From JAAZPG01 sp012797375 (GTDB lineage Bacteria; Acidobacteriota; Aminicenantia; Aminicenantales; UBA4085), in contig CALMMC010000125.1 in the NCBI GenBank assembly GCA_937868205.1, positions 43,742-107,741 of the forward strand: a stretch of DNA of 64,000 nt, in the 5' to 3' direction. Position 1 is the first letter of the stretch. Each line of letters opens with the position of its first letter. The notes beneath the pieces were generated by a model. That model was not told where the DNA came from and made no database searches. It saw only the letters and a program-made list of their open reading frames with translations. The translations under genes and the position numbers were made by a program. This document shows positions 24,637-33,560 of this stretch, in pieces.

Positions 24637-25464
24637 TCACCGGCGTCCGGATGTTCCGCCGACCGAGGCGACGATGAAATCCGCCAACCGCTCGAGATAA
24701 ATCCGGCCTTTTTCCGCGGACGCCTTTCGGGGGTCGCCCAGAACACCGTCGGCGGAAAGCGCGGGCATGCCTTTTTCCAGCAGAAGCCTCATCTCGGCCC
24801 CGCCGAACGGCCCGCAATACCCGGGAGCAAACCGCTCGGACGCGACCAGCCCGCCCTCCAAAGTCATCATCATCGAGGTTTCGTTCTCGCCGGCGTGGTC
24901 TCCGGCCTCCGTTTTGGAGACGCCGTATTCGGCCGATAGGCGGCCGAGGAAGTCCGTCAAGCCGGGCAAGTCCAGGAACGCCGTGACGTCGATCCCGGGG
25001 TGAGCCTTCCGGGCCTCGGCTGCAAACCGCCCCACGGTTTCGAAATTTCCGCCATGCATCGGAATGAAGAGGATGCGCTTGAAGCCGTGGCGGACGAGAC
25101 TGGCCGTATAATCTCGAAGGATCAGCCGCAGCGTCTCGGGCTTGAGGGAAATCGTCCCGGCGAAAGCGAGGTGATGATCCGACAGTCCGGTCTCGATCGT
25201 CCGTGCTTGAAGCGCGCCGCCCAGCTTGCGGGCGACGAGCTCGGCCAGGGCGTCGCTGATCCGCGCATCGGTCATAGTCGGCAGATGGGGTCCGTGCTGT
25301 TCGATCGAACCCACGCCGACGACCGCGGTCGTGCAGCCCGATTCGATCGCCTTCTTGATGTCCGGCCAATTCATCCGCTCCATGCGGACGGTTTCCGCGG
25401 CCCGGACGGCCGGGGAAAAGCACAAACAGAGAACCATCGGAACAACCCTCAAGCCTCGTTTCAT
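24637..25464 (-). CDS. Exported creatininase-family amidohydrolase
   Basis: The ATG at 25464 follows a strong GGGAGGAGG site and begins a signal peptide (MKRGLRVVPMVLCLCFSPAVRA), so upstream starts are rejected. The 275-residue product carries the creatininase metal-site segments VVGVGSIEQHGPHLPTMTD, FIPMHGGNFE and DHAGENETSMMM. The family includes creatinine amidohydrolase, formamide hydrolases of riboflavin/F420 synthesis and peptide-modifying mycofactocin MftE. Export to the periplasm points to a degradative role instead. The gene precedes no obvious partner on its 3' side; two exported amidohydrolases lie upstream on the same strand, which suggests a scavenging cluster for amides or peptides. 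Confidence 0.8.
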   Translation of the reverse strand: MKRGLRVVPMVLCLCFSPAVRAAETVRMERMNWPDIKKAIESGCTTAVVGVGSIEQHGPHLPTMTDARISDALAELVARKLGGALQARTIETGLSDHHLAFAGTISLKPETLRLILRDYTASLVRHGFKRILFIPMHGGNFETVGRFAAEARKAHPGIDVTAFLDLPGLTDFLGRLSAEYGVSKTEAGDHAGENETSMMMTLEGGLVASERFAPGYCGPFGGAEMRLLLEKGMPALSADGVLGDPRKASAEKGRIYLERLADFIVASVGGTSGRR

Positions 25465-25713
25465 GATCTTCCTCCTCCCGGATGCCGGTGCGGGCTTGAA
25501 ACCCGGGATATCAACCCGGGCCGGGGGCGCGCGCCGGCCCGGAAACGCCCTTCGTCCCGCGGCGCGCGTCCCGTCTCTCACCCGTTCCTTGAGCGCCGGC
25601 AAGCTCCCGTCCTCCCCGCCCTTGCGGGACGGCGGCCGTCGTCCGGGCGGACACAGGATAAATCCGGCGGAAAAGCGATGTCAAGAAACCGCCTTGTCCG
25701 CCCCAGCGGGCGC

Positions 25714-26934
25714 TCAGCGCGAAAAAACGATCCGGCCCCGGCTGATGACCGTCCGCACGACGGCCGTTTCCCGGAGGGGATCGGCGCTGAAAATCACCAC
25801 GTCGGCGTCCTTGCCCGCCTCCAGCGAACCGATCCGGCCGTCGACGGAGAAGATCTCGGCCGCGTTGAGCGTCAGAGCCCGCCAGGCCTCCTCCTCGGGA
25901 AGGCCGTGGGCGACGGCCAGGCGGGCGATCTCCAGCAGCGCGTCCGGCCGGCGCCCGGAATTTCCCTGAAAGGCGATCTTGACGCCGGCCCGCTGAAGGC
26001 GGACGGCGCTTTCCAGCGAATCGGCCGCCGACTCCGGCGTGCTCCGAAAGTCGGCCAGCGGGCCGACCAGGACGGGGATCTTTCGTTCGGCCAGCTCGGA
26101 AGCCGCCCGAAAAGCCGCGGCGCCGTGATTGATGACGAGGCGGAGGCCGAACTCGTCCGCCAAGCGGACGGCCGTCAGGATGTCGTCCAAGCGGTTGGCC
26201 CGCACGACCAGGGGCATTTCCCCTTTCAGCATCGGCCCGAGCGATTCGACGGCCGCGGCCGCCGCCCGGTCCGGTCCGGTCTTGCTCTCCATGGCCTGCC
26301 GGGCGTCCAGGAGAGTCTGGCGCAGCAAGGCCATCGCGCCCATGCGGGTCGAGGGATACTGGTTGCGGCTTCCAAAACGGAGCTTGGCCGCTTCCCCCAG
26401 GTTGGCGTGGACCGCAGCCGGAAAGCGCAGCGTCTCGCCGCTCCCGGAGGAGTGTCCGGGAAGGCGGACCAAGGCGCTTTGGCCGCTCAGAAGCGCGCCC
26501 TCGCCGGGGGCCGAGAGGGCGGAGGTGACGCCTTCGGAGCACGCGGCCGGGAAGTCTTCATTTTCCCAGTCGATGGCGTCGATGACGCGCAATTGCGGGA
26601 GAACGGCCTTGGCCGACTCGTCATAGTCGCCGCCGCCGGCTTCCGGCCGTTCCATCCCCAGGTGAGTGAAAGCGTCGATCAAGCCGGGGGTGATGACCGC
26701 CCCGGCGGCCTCGATGACCTCGGCGCCGGGCGGAACAGCCACGTCCCGGCCGACGGCCTCGAGGCGTCCGCCGCGGATGAGCAGGACGCCGTTTTCGATC
26801 ACGCCGCCGCTGACGGTGATGATCCGGCCGCCGCGGACGGCCAGAAGCGGATCGGCCTCCCCTCCGCCGGCCGGGCGAACGAACAGAAAGGCCAGGACCG
26901 CCGCCGCCCAAAGAACGGTATTTCTCTTTTTCAT
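25714..26934 (-). CDS. Exported amidohydrolase-like protein lacking most metal ligands
   Basis: The 406-residue protein starts with a signal peptide (to about residue 25). The small beta domain follows (LAVRGGRIITVSGGVIENG, VITPGLIDAF), and then a TIM-barrel part that resembles imidazolonepropionase-like amidohydrolases. The expected metal ligands are mostly gone: HxH reads F-T-H (89-91), the second-strand His segment reads VRANRLDD, and the final Asp position reads FQGNSG; only INHG keeps a His. It is probably catalytically inactive or uses other chemistry, perhaps as a partner of the tandem protein that ends 20 bases upstream of its start. Frame and domain order are intact, so it is not an obvious pseudogene. 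Confidence 0.75.
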   Translation of the reverse strand: MKKRNTVLWAAAVLAFLFVRPAGGGEADPLLAVRGGRIITVSGGVIENGVLLIRGGRLEAVGRDVAVPPGAEVIEAAGAVITPGLIDAFTHLGMERPEAGGGDYDESAKAVLPQLRVIDAIDWENEDFPAACSEGVTSALSAPGEGALLSGQSALVRLPGHSSGSGETLRFPAAVHANLGEAAKLRFGSRNQYPSTRMGAMALLRQTLLDARQAMESKTGPDRAAAAAVESLGPMLKGEMPLVVRANRLDDILTAVRLADEFGLRLVINHGAAAFRAASELAERKIPVLVGPLADFRSTPESAADSLESAVRLQRAGVKIAFQGNSGRRPDALLEIARLAVAHGLPEEEAWRALTLNAAEIFSVDGRIGSLEAGKDADVVIFSADPLRETAVVRTVISRGRIVFSR

Positions 26935-26953
26935 GGCCGCGTCCTTCCGGGGT

Positions 26954-29455
26954 TCACCGCCGGTCCGGCTGAGCGCGGGCCTCCAGCCGGCCGTCGATGA
27001 AAACCGCCTCCGGGATGGCGCCGGTCAGGAACGGATGACCGCGCAGAATGACGATGTCGGCATCCTTTCCGGCCTCCAGGCTTCCGACCCGCTTGGCGAG
27101 GCCGGCGATGCGCGCCGGCTCGATGGTCACGGCCTTGAGCGCCTCCTCCTCGGTCAGGCCGCCGCGGTAGGCGAACGCGGCCAGCGTCAACGGTTCGCCG
27201 CCGGGCTGCCCGGCCGCGGGCGTCCGCCATGAACCCTCGTCCGGACGGAAGGCCACGGTCACGCCGGCCCGGATGAGGATGACGGCGTTGTCTTCGTTGA
27301 ATCCCCGGTCCTCCACCTGGCCCAAGCCTCGGAACAGTCCCTCCAGAACGACAGGAATGCCGCGCTTCCGGATCTCGTCGACCACTTTGTAGGCGTCGGT
27401 GGCCCCGTCGAGGATGATCTTCAACTGAAATTCATCGGCCAGGCGCAGAGCCGCCAGGATGTCGTCGCGGCGCTCGGCGTGGATCATGACCGGCATCTCT
27501 CCGCGCAGCACCGGCTGCAGGGCGTCCAGGGCCAGGTCCGCGGCCGGAGTTTCATTCTTTTTATCCCGGGCGGCCCGGTCCCGCTTTTCGCCGTATTCCC
27601 TCGCCTTGACCAGCGTCTCGCGCAACAGGGCCATGATCCCCATGCGGGTCGTGGGCATCTCCCCCTCCCGCCGGGCGTTCGCCCCGAGGCCGAACATCAT
27701 GACCGCCCGATCCTTGATGATCATCCGGTCGACGACCGCTCCACAGCTCTTGATCGCCGTCCCCTGCCCGCCGATGACGTTGAGGTTGCCGGGGGTCACG
27801 AGCAGCGAAGTGATGCCGTCCCCGCGGAGGAACGAGAAAAGCGGGGCCTGCGGCTCGATGGAATTTTTCACCTCCAGCTCGGGCACGACCGGCTGGGACG
27901 TTTCATTGACATAGCTCTGACGTTTCCAGTTGTCGGAGATTCCGGCGTGGGACCGCGGCGAGACCAGGCCGGGCATGACCACCCGGTCGCCGGCCTCGAT
28001 CACCGGCCAGCCCTCCGGGACGGCGACGTCGCGGCCGATCTTTTCGATCCGCCCGTCTTTCACCAGGATGACGGCGTCGCGCAGCGGCTCCCCGGCCAGG
28101 GTGAAGACCGTTCCGGCCCGGATGGCGAACGCCCCGGCCGCGCCGAGGTTCTCCGGCAGATCCAGGGGACGGGCGGCCAGGGGGGCCGCGGTCAATCCGG
28201 CCAGGGGTTTCAGGCTTTCGTTCCGGTATTCAACACGGCCGTCGATGATCACCTGGGTGATGCGGGTGGTCAAGGCCAGCGGCTCGCCGTCGTAGAGCAC
28301 AAGGTCGGCGTCCTTGCCGGGCTCGAGGCTGCCGATCCGCCCGTCCAGTCCGGCGGCCCGGGCGCCGTTCAGGGTGATCGCTTTCAGCGCATCCGCTTCC
28401 TTCATGCCGCGGCGGACGCACAGGACGGCCAGTTGGAGAAGATTCTGCTGGCCGCCGCCCAAGGCGTCGGTTTGGAGAGAGACGTCCAGCCCGGCCTCGG
28501 CCAGGATAGCCGCCGTGTTATGGAAGACATGGGGATTGTCAAAATACCCAAAGAGCATCGGCGGGCCGACGTTGAAGGCGACATCCTTGTATTCCTTGAG
28601 TTCGTCCACCACAAGATAGACCCAATAGCAATGGGCCAGGGTCAGCCTCAGGTTGAATTCCCGGGCCAGGCGGATGCAGCTCATGGCCTCCGCGGCCGTG
28701 GCGCAGTGCATGTGGACGGGGATTTCCCGCCGGAGGGCTTTCAACACCGTCTCCTTGCCGAGCTCCCGCTTCGGAGCCGCGGCCGCCTTTCCCGCCTTCT
28801 TCTCCTTCTCGAACTTCTCCCAGGCGGCCTCGTATTCCCGCGCCTCGACGAACGCCTTGCGGGCTAAATGGTAAACGGCCATCAGCGTGGCGGGCATCTG
28901 TTTGCGCGGCCCGTAGACGCCGATGGGATTCCCTTCGATGGCCATTTTCAGGCAGTTGTCTTCCTGGAGGACCATGCGATCGGGCCGGTCGTCTTTCAGC
29001 TTCACCGAAACGCCGGTCCCGCCGATGACGTTGCCGCTTCCCGGGAGAGCCACGATCGTCGTCACCCCTCCGGCCCGGGCCACGGGAATGGCCGGATCCT
29101 CGAAGTTGAACGAATCCAGGGCCCGCACCTGCGGGGTGAGGGGATTGGTCATTTCATTTCCGTCACTGTTCTCTTCCACCGAGGGCACGGAATAGACGCC
29201 GACGTGGGAATGAATATCCACCAGCCCCGGGGTGACCGCCCAGGCCTGGACGACGGGCGTTCCCGGAGGCGGGACGATCTCCGTTCCGACGGCGGCGATC
29301 TTTCCGTCCCGGATGAGGACGGCCCCGTTTTCCACGACGGCTCCGCTGATCGTATAAATTTTCTTTGCCCGGATCATCAGGGTTTCCCCCGACGCTTGAA
29401 CCGCGAAAAAAACAAGGGCACCGGCCAGTAACAATCCGACGGTCGATTTACGCAC
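26954..29455 (-). CDS. Exported tandem amidohydrolase (two amidohydrolase-like domains fused)
   Basis: I prefer the GTG at 29455 because AAGGAG lies six bases before it and it begins a compact signal peptide (RKSTVGLLLAGALVFFAVQASG); ATGs at 29461 and 29482 are alternatives. The ~833-residue product holds two amidohydrolase units. The first keeps the metal set: VDIHSHVG, VHMHCATA, LAHC and LQTDALGGG. The second (from about residue 425, RAGTVFTLAGEPLRDAV) has SPRSHAG, IHAERRDD, LDGATDAY and FRPDEG, so the first His of HxH and the strand-6 His are missing. The second half resembles the 406-residue neighbour, so fusion or duplication is likely. Periplasmic hydrolysis of cyclic amides or dipeptides is a guess. 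Confidence 0.8.
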   Translation of the reverse strand: MRKSTVGLLLAGALVFFAVQASGETLMIRAKKIYTISGAVVENGAVLIRDGKIAAVGTEIVPPPGTPVVQAWAVTPGLVDIHSHVGVYSVPSVEENSDGNEMTNPLTPQVRALDSFNFEDPAIPVARAGGVTTIVALPGSGNVIGGTGVSVKLKDDRPDRMVLQEDNCLKMAIEGNPIGVYGPRKQMPATLMAVYHLARKAFVEAREYEAAWEKFEKEKKAGKAAAAPKRELGKETVLKALRREIPVHMHCATAAEAMSCIRLAREFNLRLTLAHCYWVYLVVDELKEYKDVAFNVGPPMLFGYFDNPHVFHNTAAILAEAGLDVSLQTDALGGGQQNLLQLAVLCVRRGMKEADALKAITLNGARAAGLDGRIGSLEPGKDADLVLYDGEPLALTTRITQVIIDGRVEYRNESLKPLAGLTAAPLAARPLDLPENLGAAGAFAIRAGTVFTLAGEPLRDAVILVKDGRIEKIGRDVAVPEGWPVIEAGDRVVMPGLVSPRSHAGISDNWKRQSYVNETSQPVVPELEVKNSIEPQAPLFSFLRGDGITSLLVTPGNLNVIGGQGTAIKSCGAVVDRMIIKDRAVMMFGLGANARREGEMPTTRMGIMALLRETLVKAREYGEKRDRAARDKKNETPAADLALDALQPVLRGEMPVMIHAERRDDILAALRLADEFQLKIILDGATDAYKVVDEIRKRGIPVVLEGLFRGLGQVEDRGFNEDNAVILIRAGVTVAFRPDEGSWRTPAAGQPGGEPLTLAAFAYRGGLTEEEALKAVTIEPARIAGLAKRVGSLEAGKDADIVILRGHPFLTGAIPEAVFIDGRLEARAQPDRR

Positions 29456-29810
29456 GGACATCTCCTTTCTCAAGGTTTTCATTATTCAAATCGGACACCC
29501 CGTCGCGAGATATCCTAGATATGATATTTTAGCACGGGTTCTCTTGTTTCCGAACCGGACATGGTTTCGATTCTTCAGTCTCGTCAGCATTACGCCGGCG
29601 ACAGGGCGCCTCCGGTCGTTCCGCGGAGCGGAGAACATCACCGATCGGACAGGCCCCCGCGGGAAAAGGGAAACGATCAACCGGGCCGGCCGCCGGATGT
29701 TATCTAGCGCCTCAACCCGGATGCGCGCGGCGAGTCGCGCCGACCCGGGTTGGAACTCCAGGAGCAAAAGCATCGACGGCCTTTGTCGTATCAGCGGTCC
29801 GCGGCCTCCA
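29456..29810. other. Intergenic region between tandem amidohydrolase and membrane protein
   Basis: About 355 bp without a convincing gene. It includes an AT-rich stretch with a possible promoter (29526-29554) and a short palindrome near 29505-29525 (ATATC-CTA-GATAT). A 95-codon minus-strand frame inside has no ribosome site and an implausible composition. Confidence 0.5.
29526..29554 (-). promoter_or_regulatory. Possible promoter of the amidohydrolase genes
   Basis: On the minus strand TTCGGA (29554-29549), a 17-base spacer and TAAAAT (29531-29526). The -35 box is poor. The leader to the GTG at 29455 would be about 65 nt. Confidence 0.4.
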
Positions 29811-30662
29811 TCACCTCGCCGGGCGCGAAGTCGGGGAGCCTCGGTCGTTTATCCCTCGCAGGAAGAGGACCGAGAAGATCAGCCCGACGCCGGAGAGGGC
29901 CAGCATGATCGGAACCGCGCCGGCCGACGCCGAGGGGTCGTGGAGACGCCCGAAAGCCTGATCGACGGCGATGCCGGCGGTCTCGATCGTCAACATGATC
30001 ACCATCATTCCGGAGATCGGATAACCCCACGCGCGCCGGCGCCAGAGCCAAGCGGCGCCGACCGCCAGCATCGGGAAGGTGAAAGCGAAGTCCAATACGT
30101 AGATCGCATTCTGGGCAAGCCCGGCGCCCTCGAAACTCTCCGGCATGGTGTTGTGGATCATCGCCGGAACGATGTCCTGGAGCCAAACGAAGCCGAAGAC
30201 GATCAGGCAAATCATCATATAGACCGCGATCGTCCGCCCGGGGACGCCTGAACCGGCCGCCTGGACCGCGGCGAGATCGAAGCTCGCCAGGAGAGTCAGC
30301 AGCGCCCAAAAGGACAGGCCGAGCAAGGCGGCGAAAAGAAGGAAAAACGAGTTGAAATGCACCATGAAGCAGAACAGCACGGCATTGTAGGCGATGTAGG
30401 CGAGGGATCCCAGCCAGACAAAGCGGGCGCGCAGCGAGCCGCGGGCCGTCAGGATCATCGAGACGATGAGAACGGGCCCCGCGAGGACCAGCATGGACAG
30501 GGCCGTCCCCCTCATGTTCCCAATGATGAAGGGCGCGTCCCGGCGGAAGACACCCCAGAAATAAAACGACGCCGACGAGGCGATGACGGCCGCGGCCGCT
30601 AAGACGGCGGACACGCGGTAGGGAGTCCGCGGATGGATTCCGAGATCGATCCGGTCGGCCAT
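29811..30662 (-). CDS. Multi-pass membrane protein of unknown function
   Basis: The 283-residue product has about eight hydrophobic segments (around residues 17-37, 52-70, 80-100, 105-128, 145-163, 185-207, 215-233 and 250-270) and no signal peptide. Short loops contain few charged residues and no recognisable catalytic or transport motif. I do not recognise the family. Its flanks are non-coding on both sides, so it is probably a single-gene unit. Codon use looks like its neighbours; nothing suggests recent transfer. Confidence 0.65.
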   Translation of the reverse strand: MADRIDLGIHPRTPYRVSAVLAAAAVIASSASFYFWGVFRRDAPFIIGNMRGTALSMLVLAGPVLIVSMILTARGSLRARFVWLGSLAYIAYNAVLFCFMVHFNSFFLLFAALLGLSFWALLTLLASFDLAAVQAAGSGVPGRTIAVYMMICLIVFGFVWLQDIVPAMIHNTMPESFEGAGLAQNAIYVLDFAFTFPMLAVGAAWLWRRRAWGYPISGMMVIMLTIETAGIAVDQAFGRLHDPSASAGAVPIMLALSGVGLIFSVLFLRGINDRGSPTSRPAR

Positions 30663-30980
30663 GTCAGATCCTTAATCCCGTTTTCGACGATCGCATGGAC
30701 GCCTCCCTCCTCAGCTCGACGTCGGGGACGAGAACGGCTCAGGCTCCTCTTCGGCCGGGGATGATCTCGAGATCTTACGAATCGCGCAAGTCATGGAGCT
30801 AAGCGGCGGGCGTCGATTGTTTTGTCGATTCGATCTTTGAATGGACAATCCGGCCTCGCGGGAGCGACGATTTCAAACCCATTATCATATGGATTTTTCC
30901 CGCGGTGTCCAGGAGCGTGATCATGGGCAAGCAGACCGGATTCCGGATCTTGGATGATGCGGCCGCGTTCTTCCAGCGGC
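30663..30980. other. Intergenic region between membrane protein and the ribosomal operon end
   Basis: About 318 bp without a supportable gene. A 63-codon minus-strand frame (30791-30982) lacks a ribosome site and reads into the terminator. It presumably holds the promoter of the membrane-protein gene (read leftwards), but I see no clear -35/-10 pair. Confidence 0.5.
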
Positions 30981-31017
30981 AAAAAAAAAGCCCGCCCCGC
31001 TTTGCGGCGGGGCGGGC
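30981..31017 (-). terminator. Intrinsic terminator of the S10-spc-alpha operon
   Basis: An 11-bp perfect GC stem (30990-31000 with 31007-31017, 6-base loop) is followed by nine U on the minus strand, about 20 bases after the rplQ stop. It marks the 3' end of the long ribosomal transcript. Confidence 0.93.
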
Positions 31018-31036
31018 GCGAATGGCTTGCCCGGGC

Positions 31037-31456
31037 CTACGCCTTGGCCGGCTTCTTGCCCTTCTCCTTGTCCTTTTTCTTCTTTTCCTTGGCCTTGAAT
31101 TCCGAGCCGACCAGCTCGATCACGGCCATCTCCGCCCCGTCGCCCTTGCGCGGGCTGAGCTTGACGATCCGGGTGTAGCCCCCGGCCCGCTCGGAAAACC
31201 GCGGGGCGACCGTCTCAAACAGGCGGGTCACGGCGTCTTCCTTCATCAGGACGGCCAGCGCCCGGCGCCGGGCGGCCAGCGTGCCGGTCTTGCCCATGGT
31301 GATCAGCTTCTCGACGAAGGGCCGGAGCTCCTTGGCCTTGGCGACCGTCGTCCGGACGCGTTCCTTCTCGATCAGCGAGGTGGCCAGATTCCGCAGGAGC
31401 ATCTCCCGATGGGCCGTGGTCCGGCCCAGCTTTCTTCCGCTCAAACGATGCCTCAT
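31037..31456 (-). CDS. rplQ: 50S ribosomal protein L17
   Basis: The 139-residue protein begins MRHRLSGRKLGRTTAHREM, the typical L17 start, and binds 23S rRNA near the exit tunnel. After the conserved core (LITMGKTG, RIVKLSPRKGDGAEMAVIEL) it carries a Lys-rich tail ending KKKKDKEKGKKPAKA, an extension common in GC-rich phyla. It overlaps rpoA by four bases and is the last gene before a strong terminator, the usual end of the alpha operon. Confidence 0.97.
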   Translation of the reverse strand: MRHRLSGRKLGRTTAHREMLLRNLATSLIEKERVRTTVAKAKELRPFVEKLITMGKTGTLAARRRALAVLMKEDAVTRLFETVAPRFSERAGGYTRIVKLSPRKGDGAEMAVIELVGSEFKAKEKKKKDKEKGKKPAKA

Positions 31457-32478
31457 TCCTCCGTCTCCTTCGCTTTGTCCTTCGTCTCGCCCTTGATCCG
31501 TTCCAGCAGCTTGGGATTCAGGTCGAGGTTCAAGCCGAGCCCGAGGGTGACCAGGGTCTCCTTGATCTCCCCCAAGGATTTGCGGCCGAAGTTCTTCGTC
31601 TTCAGCAGCTCCTCCTCGCTCTTCATCACGAGCTCGTAAATCTTTTCGATGCCCGCCGAGCGGAGACAGTTATTGGACCGGACGGAAAGCTCGAGATGCT
31701 CGATGGGCTTGGCCAGGAGCTCGGTCTGGCCGGCGTAGGGGATCTCCCGCTTGGCCGTCACGGGCTCGCTGTCGGCCCGCTCGTCGACGACATTGAGGAA
31801 GATGATCAGGTGATCCCGCATGATCTTGGCCGCCTGGGCCAGAGCTTCGACCGGCGCGACCGCGCCCGTCGTCCAGATTTCCAGGGTCAGCTTCTCGTAA
31901 TCGATCCGCTTGCCCACGCGGGCCGGTTCGACCCGGTAGTTGACCTTGAGGACGGGCGAATGGGACGAGTCGAGGGGGATGGTGTCGATGCTCCGCGTCT
32001 CGTCGAAATTCTGGTCGGCGGTGATGAACCCCCGGTTGTTCTCAACGATGAGCTCGGCGTCCAACAGGCCGTCCTTGTCGAGCGAGGCGATGGCGACGGT
32101 CTTGTCGAGGACCTCGACGTCGCCGTCGCCGGTCAGGTCGGCCGACGTGGCCGTGACCGGCCCTTCCTTGCGGAGGGTCAGGACGCTCGGCCCTTCCCCC
32201 TTCAGCTTCAGGGGGATGGATTTCAAATTGAGGATGATGTCGGTGACGTCCTCAACCACCCCGGGGATGGTCGAAAATTCATGGAGCACGCCCTGGATCC
32301 GGACGGCGGTGATGGCCGCGCCCTTGATCGAGGACAGCAGAATCCGCCGCAAGGCGTTGCCCACGGTCGTCCCGTACCCGCGCTCGAACGGCTGGGCCGT
32401 GAACCGGCCGTACGTCGACGTCAAGGTCTCATAATCGCATTCCAATAGCTTCGGCCGCTGAAAACCAAATTCGGTCAT
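31453..32478 (-). CDS. rpoA: DNA-directed RNA polymerase subunit alpha
   Basis: The 341-residue protein has the N-terminal dimerisation domain (GYGTTVGNALRRILLSSIKGAA, the assembly signature) and a C-terminal alpha-CTD after about residue 255. In the CTD, SVRSNNCLRSAGIEKI and NFGRKSLGEIKETL are the helices that contact UP elements and activators. A Lys/Glu-rich tail follows. It sits between rpsD and rplQ as in the classical alpha operon, with 36 bases before it and a 4-base overlap after. All core features are intact. Confidence 0.98.
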   Translation of the reverse strand: MTEFGFQRPKLLECDYETLTSTYGRFTAQPFERGYGTTVGNALRRILLSSIKGAAITAVRIQGVLHEFSTIPGVVEDVTDIILNLKSIPLKLKGEGPSVLTLRKEGPVTATSADLTGDGDVEVLDKTVAIASLDKDGLLDAELIVENNRGFITADQNFDETRSIDTIPLDSSHSPVLKVNYRVEPARVGKRIDYEKLTLEIWTTGAVAPVEALAQAAKIMRDHLIIFLNVVDERADSEPVTAKREIPYAGQTELLAKPIEHLELSVRSNNCLRSAGIEKIYELVMKSEEELLKTKNFGRKSLGEIKETLVTLGLGLNLDLNPKLLERIKGETKDKAKETEE

Positions 32479-32514
32479 GGGTCCTCCTTCCGGAAACCGT
32501 TATCGAGCCGGGCC

Positions 32515-33141
32515 CTACTTCGAGTAGAGCTCGACGACCATGTGCTCCTCGACCGGGAGGGTCACGTCGGCGCGCGTCGGCAGGGCCATGACGCGGGCGG
32601 TGAGGTTTTCCCGGTTGACCTGGATCCAGCCGGGGACGGTCTTGCCGGCGTACGCTTCGGCCACGGCCTTCAGGTCCTCGGATTTCACCGATTGGGGCCG
32701 GAAGCCGATTTCATCGTTGGCCTTGACCATGAACGAGGGAATGGCGACCCGGCCGCTGTTGACTAGGACGTGCCCGTGGGTCACCAGCTGGCGGGCGTGA
32801 GCCCGGGAATGGGCGTAGCCGGCGATGTACAGAAGGTTGTCCAAGCGCCGCTCGAGCATCTGGAGGAGGATCTCGCCGGTGATGCCCTTGGTCCGTTCGG
32901 CCCGCTCGAAGAACAGGCGGAACTGCTTTTCGGACATCCCGTAGAACCGTTTCATCTTCTGCTTCTCGCGGAGCTGGAGGCCGTAGCCGAGGATGCGCCG
33001 GCGGCTTCGGCCGTGCTGGCCGGGGGCGTAGGCCCGGCGCTCGACCGGGCACTTATCGGTCAGGCACTTGTGCCCCTTGAGAAAGAGCTTGGTTTTTTCG
33101 ACCCGGCAAAGCCGGCACAAGGGTTCGCGATATCGGGACAT
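32515..33141 (-). CDS. rpsD: 30S ribosomal protein S4 (zinc-binding form)
   Basis: The 208-residue S4 nucleates 30S assembly by binding 16S rRNA and often represses the alpha operon. The N-terminus has four cysteines (Cys9, Cys12, Cys26, Cys31), so it is the zinc-containing form. The S4 RNA-binding domain follows (LDNLLYIAGYAHSRAHARQL, HGHVLVNSGRV). It lies 11 bases after rpsK. Nothing unusual apart from a clearly intact Cys set. Confidence 0.97.
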   Translation of the reverse strand: MSRYREPLCRLCRVEKTKLFLKGHKCLTDKCPVERRAYAPGQHGRSRRRILGYGLQLREKQKMKRFYGMSEKQFRLFFERAERTKGITGEILLQMLERRLDNLLYIAGYAHSRAHARQLVTHGHVLVNSGRVAIPSFMVKANDEIGFRPQSVKSEDLKAVAEAYAGKTVPGWIQVNRENLTARVMALPTRADVTLPVEEHMVVELYSK

Positions 33142-33152
33142 GAGGACTCTCC

Positions 33153-33545
33153 TTAGACTCTGCGGCGGCGGCGGACGCGGCAGCCGTTATGGGGAATCGG
33201 GGTGACGTCCTTGATCGAACGGATTTCCACCCCGCCGCTTTGCAGGGACCGGATGGCCGACTCGCGGCCGGCCCCCGGGCCGCTGACCCGGACGTCCAGG
33301 TAACGGACGCCGAATTCCCGGGCTTTCGTCGCGGCTTCCTTGCCGGCGAGCTGGGCCGCGAACGGCGTTCCTTTCCGGGCGCCCTTGAAGCCCACCGTCC
33401 CGGAGCTCGTCCAACACACCGCGTTGCCCGCGTGATCGGAGATCGTGATGATCGTGTTGTTGAACGTGGACTGGATGTGGGCCGTTCCGTAGCCGATGTC
33501 CTTGCGGACTTTTTTCTTGGTCCGTGTCTTCGCTTTCGTGGCCAT
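33153..33545 (-). CDS. rpsK: 30S ribosomal protein S11
   Basis: The 130-residue S11 sits on the 30S platform with S7 and S21. After a basic N-terminal stretch (KAKTRTKKKVRKD) it has the conserved AHIQSTFNNTIITISDHAGN, KGARKGTPFAAQ and the C-terminal PIPHNGCRVRRRRRV. It lies 15 bases after rpsM and 11 before rpsD, in the standard alpha-operon order. Confidence 0.97.
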   Translation of the reverse strand: MATKAKTRTKKKVRKDIGYGTAHIQSTFNNTIITISDHAGNAVCWTSSGTVGFKGARKGTPFAAQLAGKEAATKAREFGVRYLDVRVSGPGAGRESAIRSLQSGGVEIRSIKDVTPIPHNGCRVRRRRRV

Positions 33546-33560
33546 GCGCTGCTTCCTTCC

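Noticed and set aside
25714..26934. Possible pseudogene status of the ligand-poor amidohydrolase
   Set aside because: Full-length frame, intact signal peptide and domain order; loss is restricted to metal ligands, which fits functional divergence better.
29486..29773. 95-codon minus-strand frame in the 29.5-29.8 kb gap
   Set aside because: Arg-rich composition, no ribosome site and overlap with the likely promoter of the amidohydrolase genes.
30791..30982. 63-codon minus-strand frame before the ribosomal terminator
   Set aside because: No ribosome site, and it starts inside the terminator U-tract region; no family resemblance.
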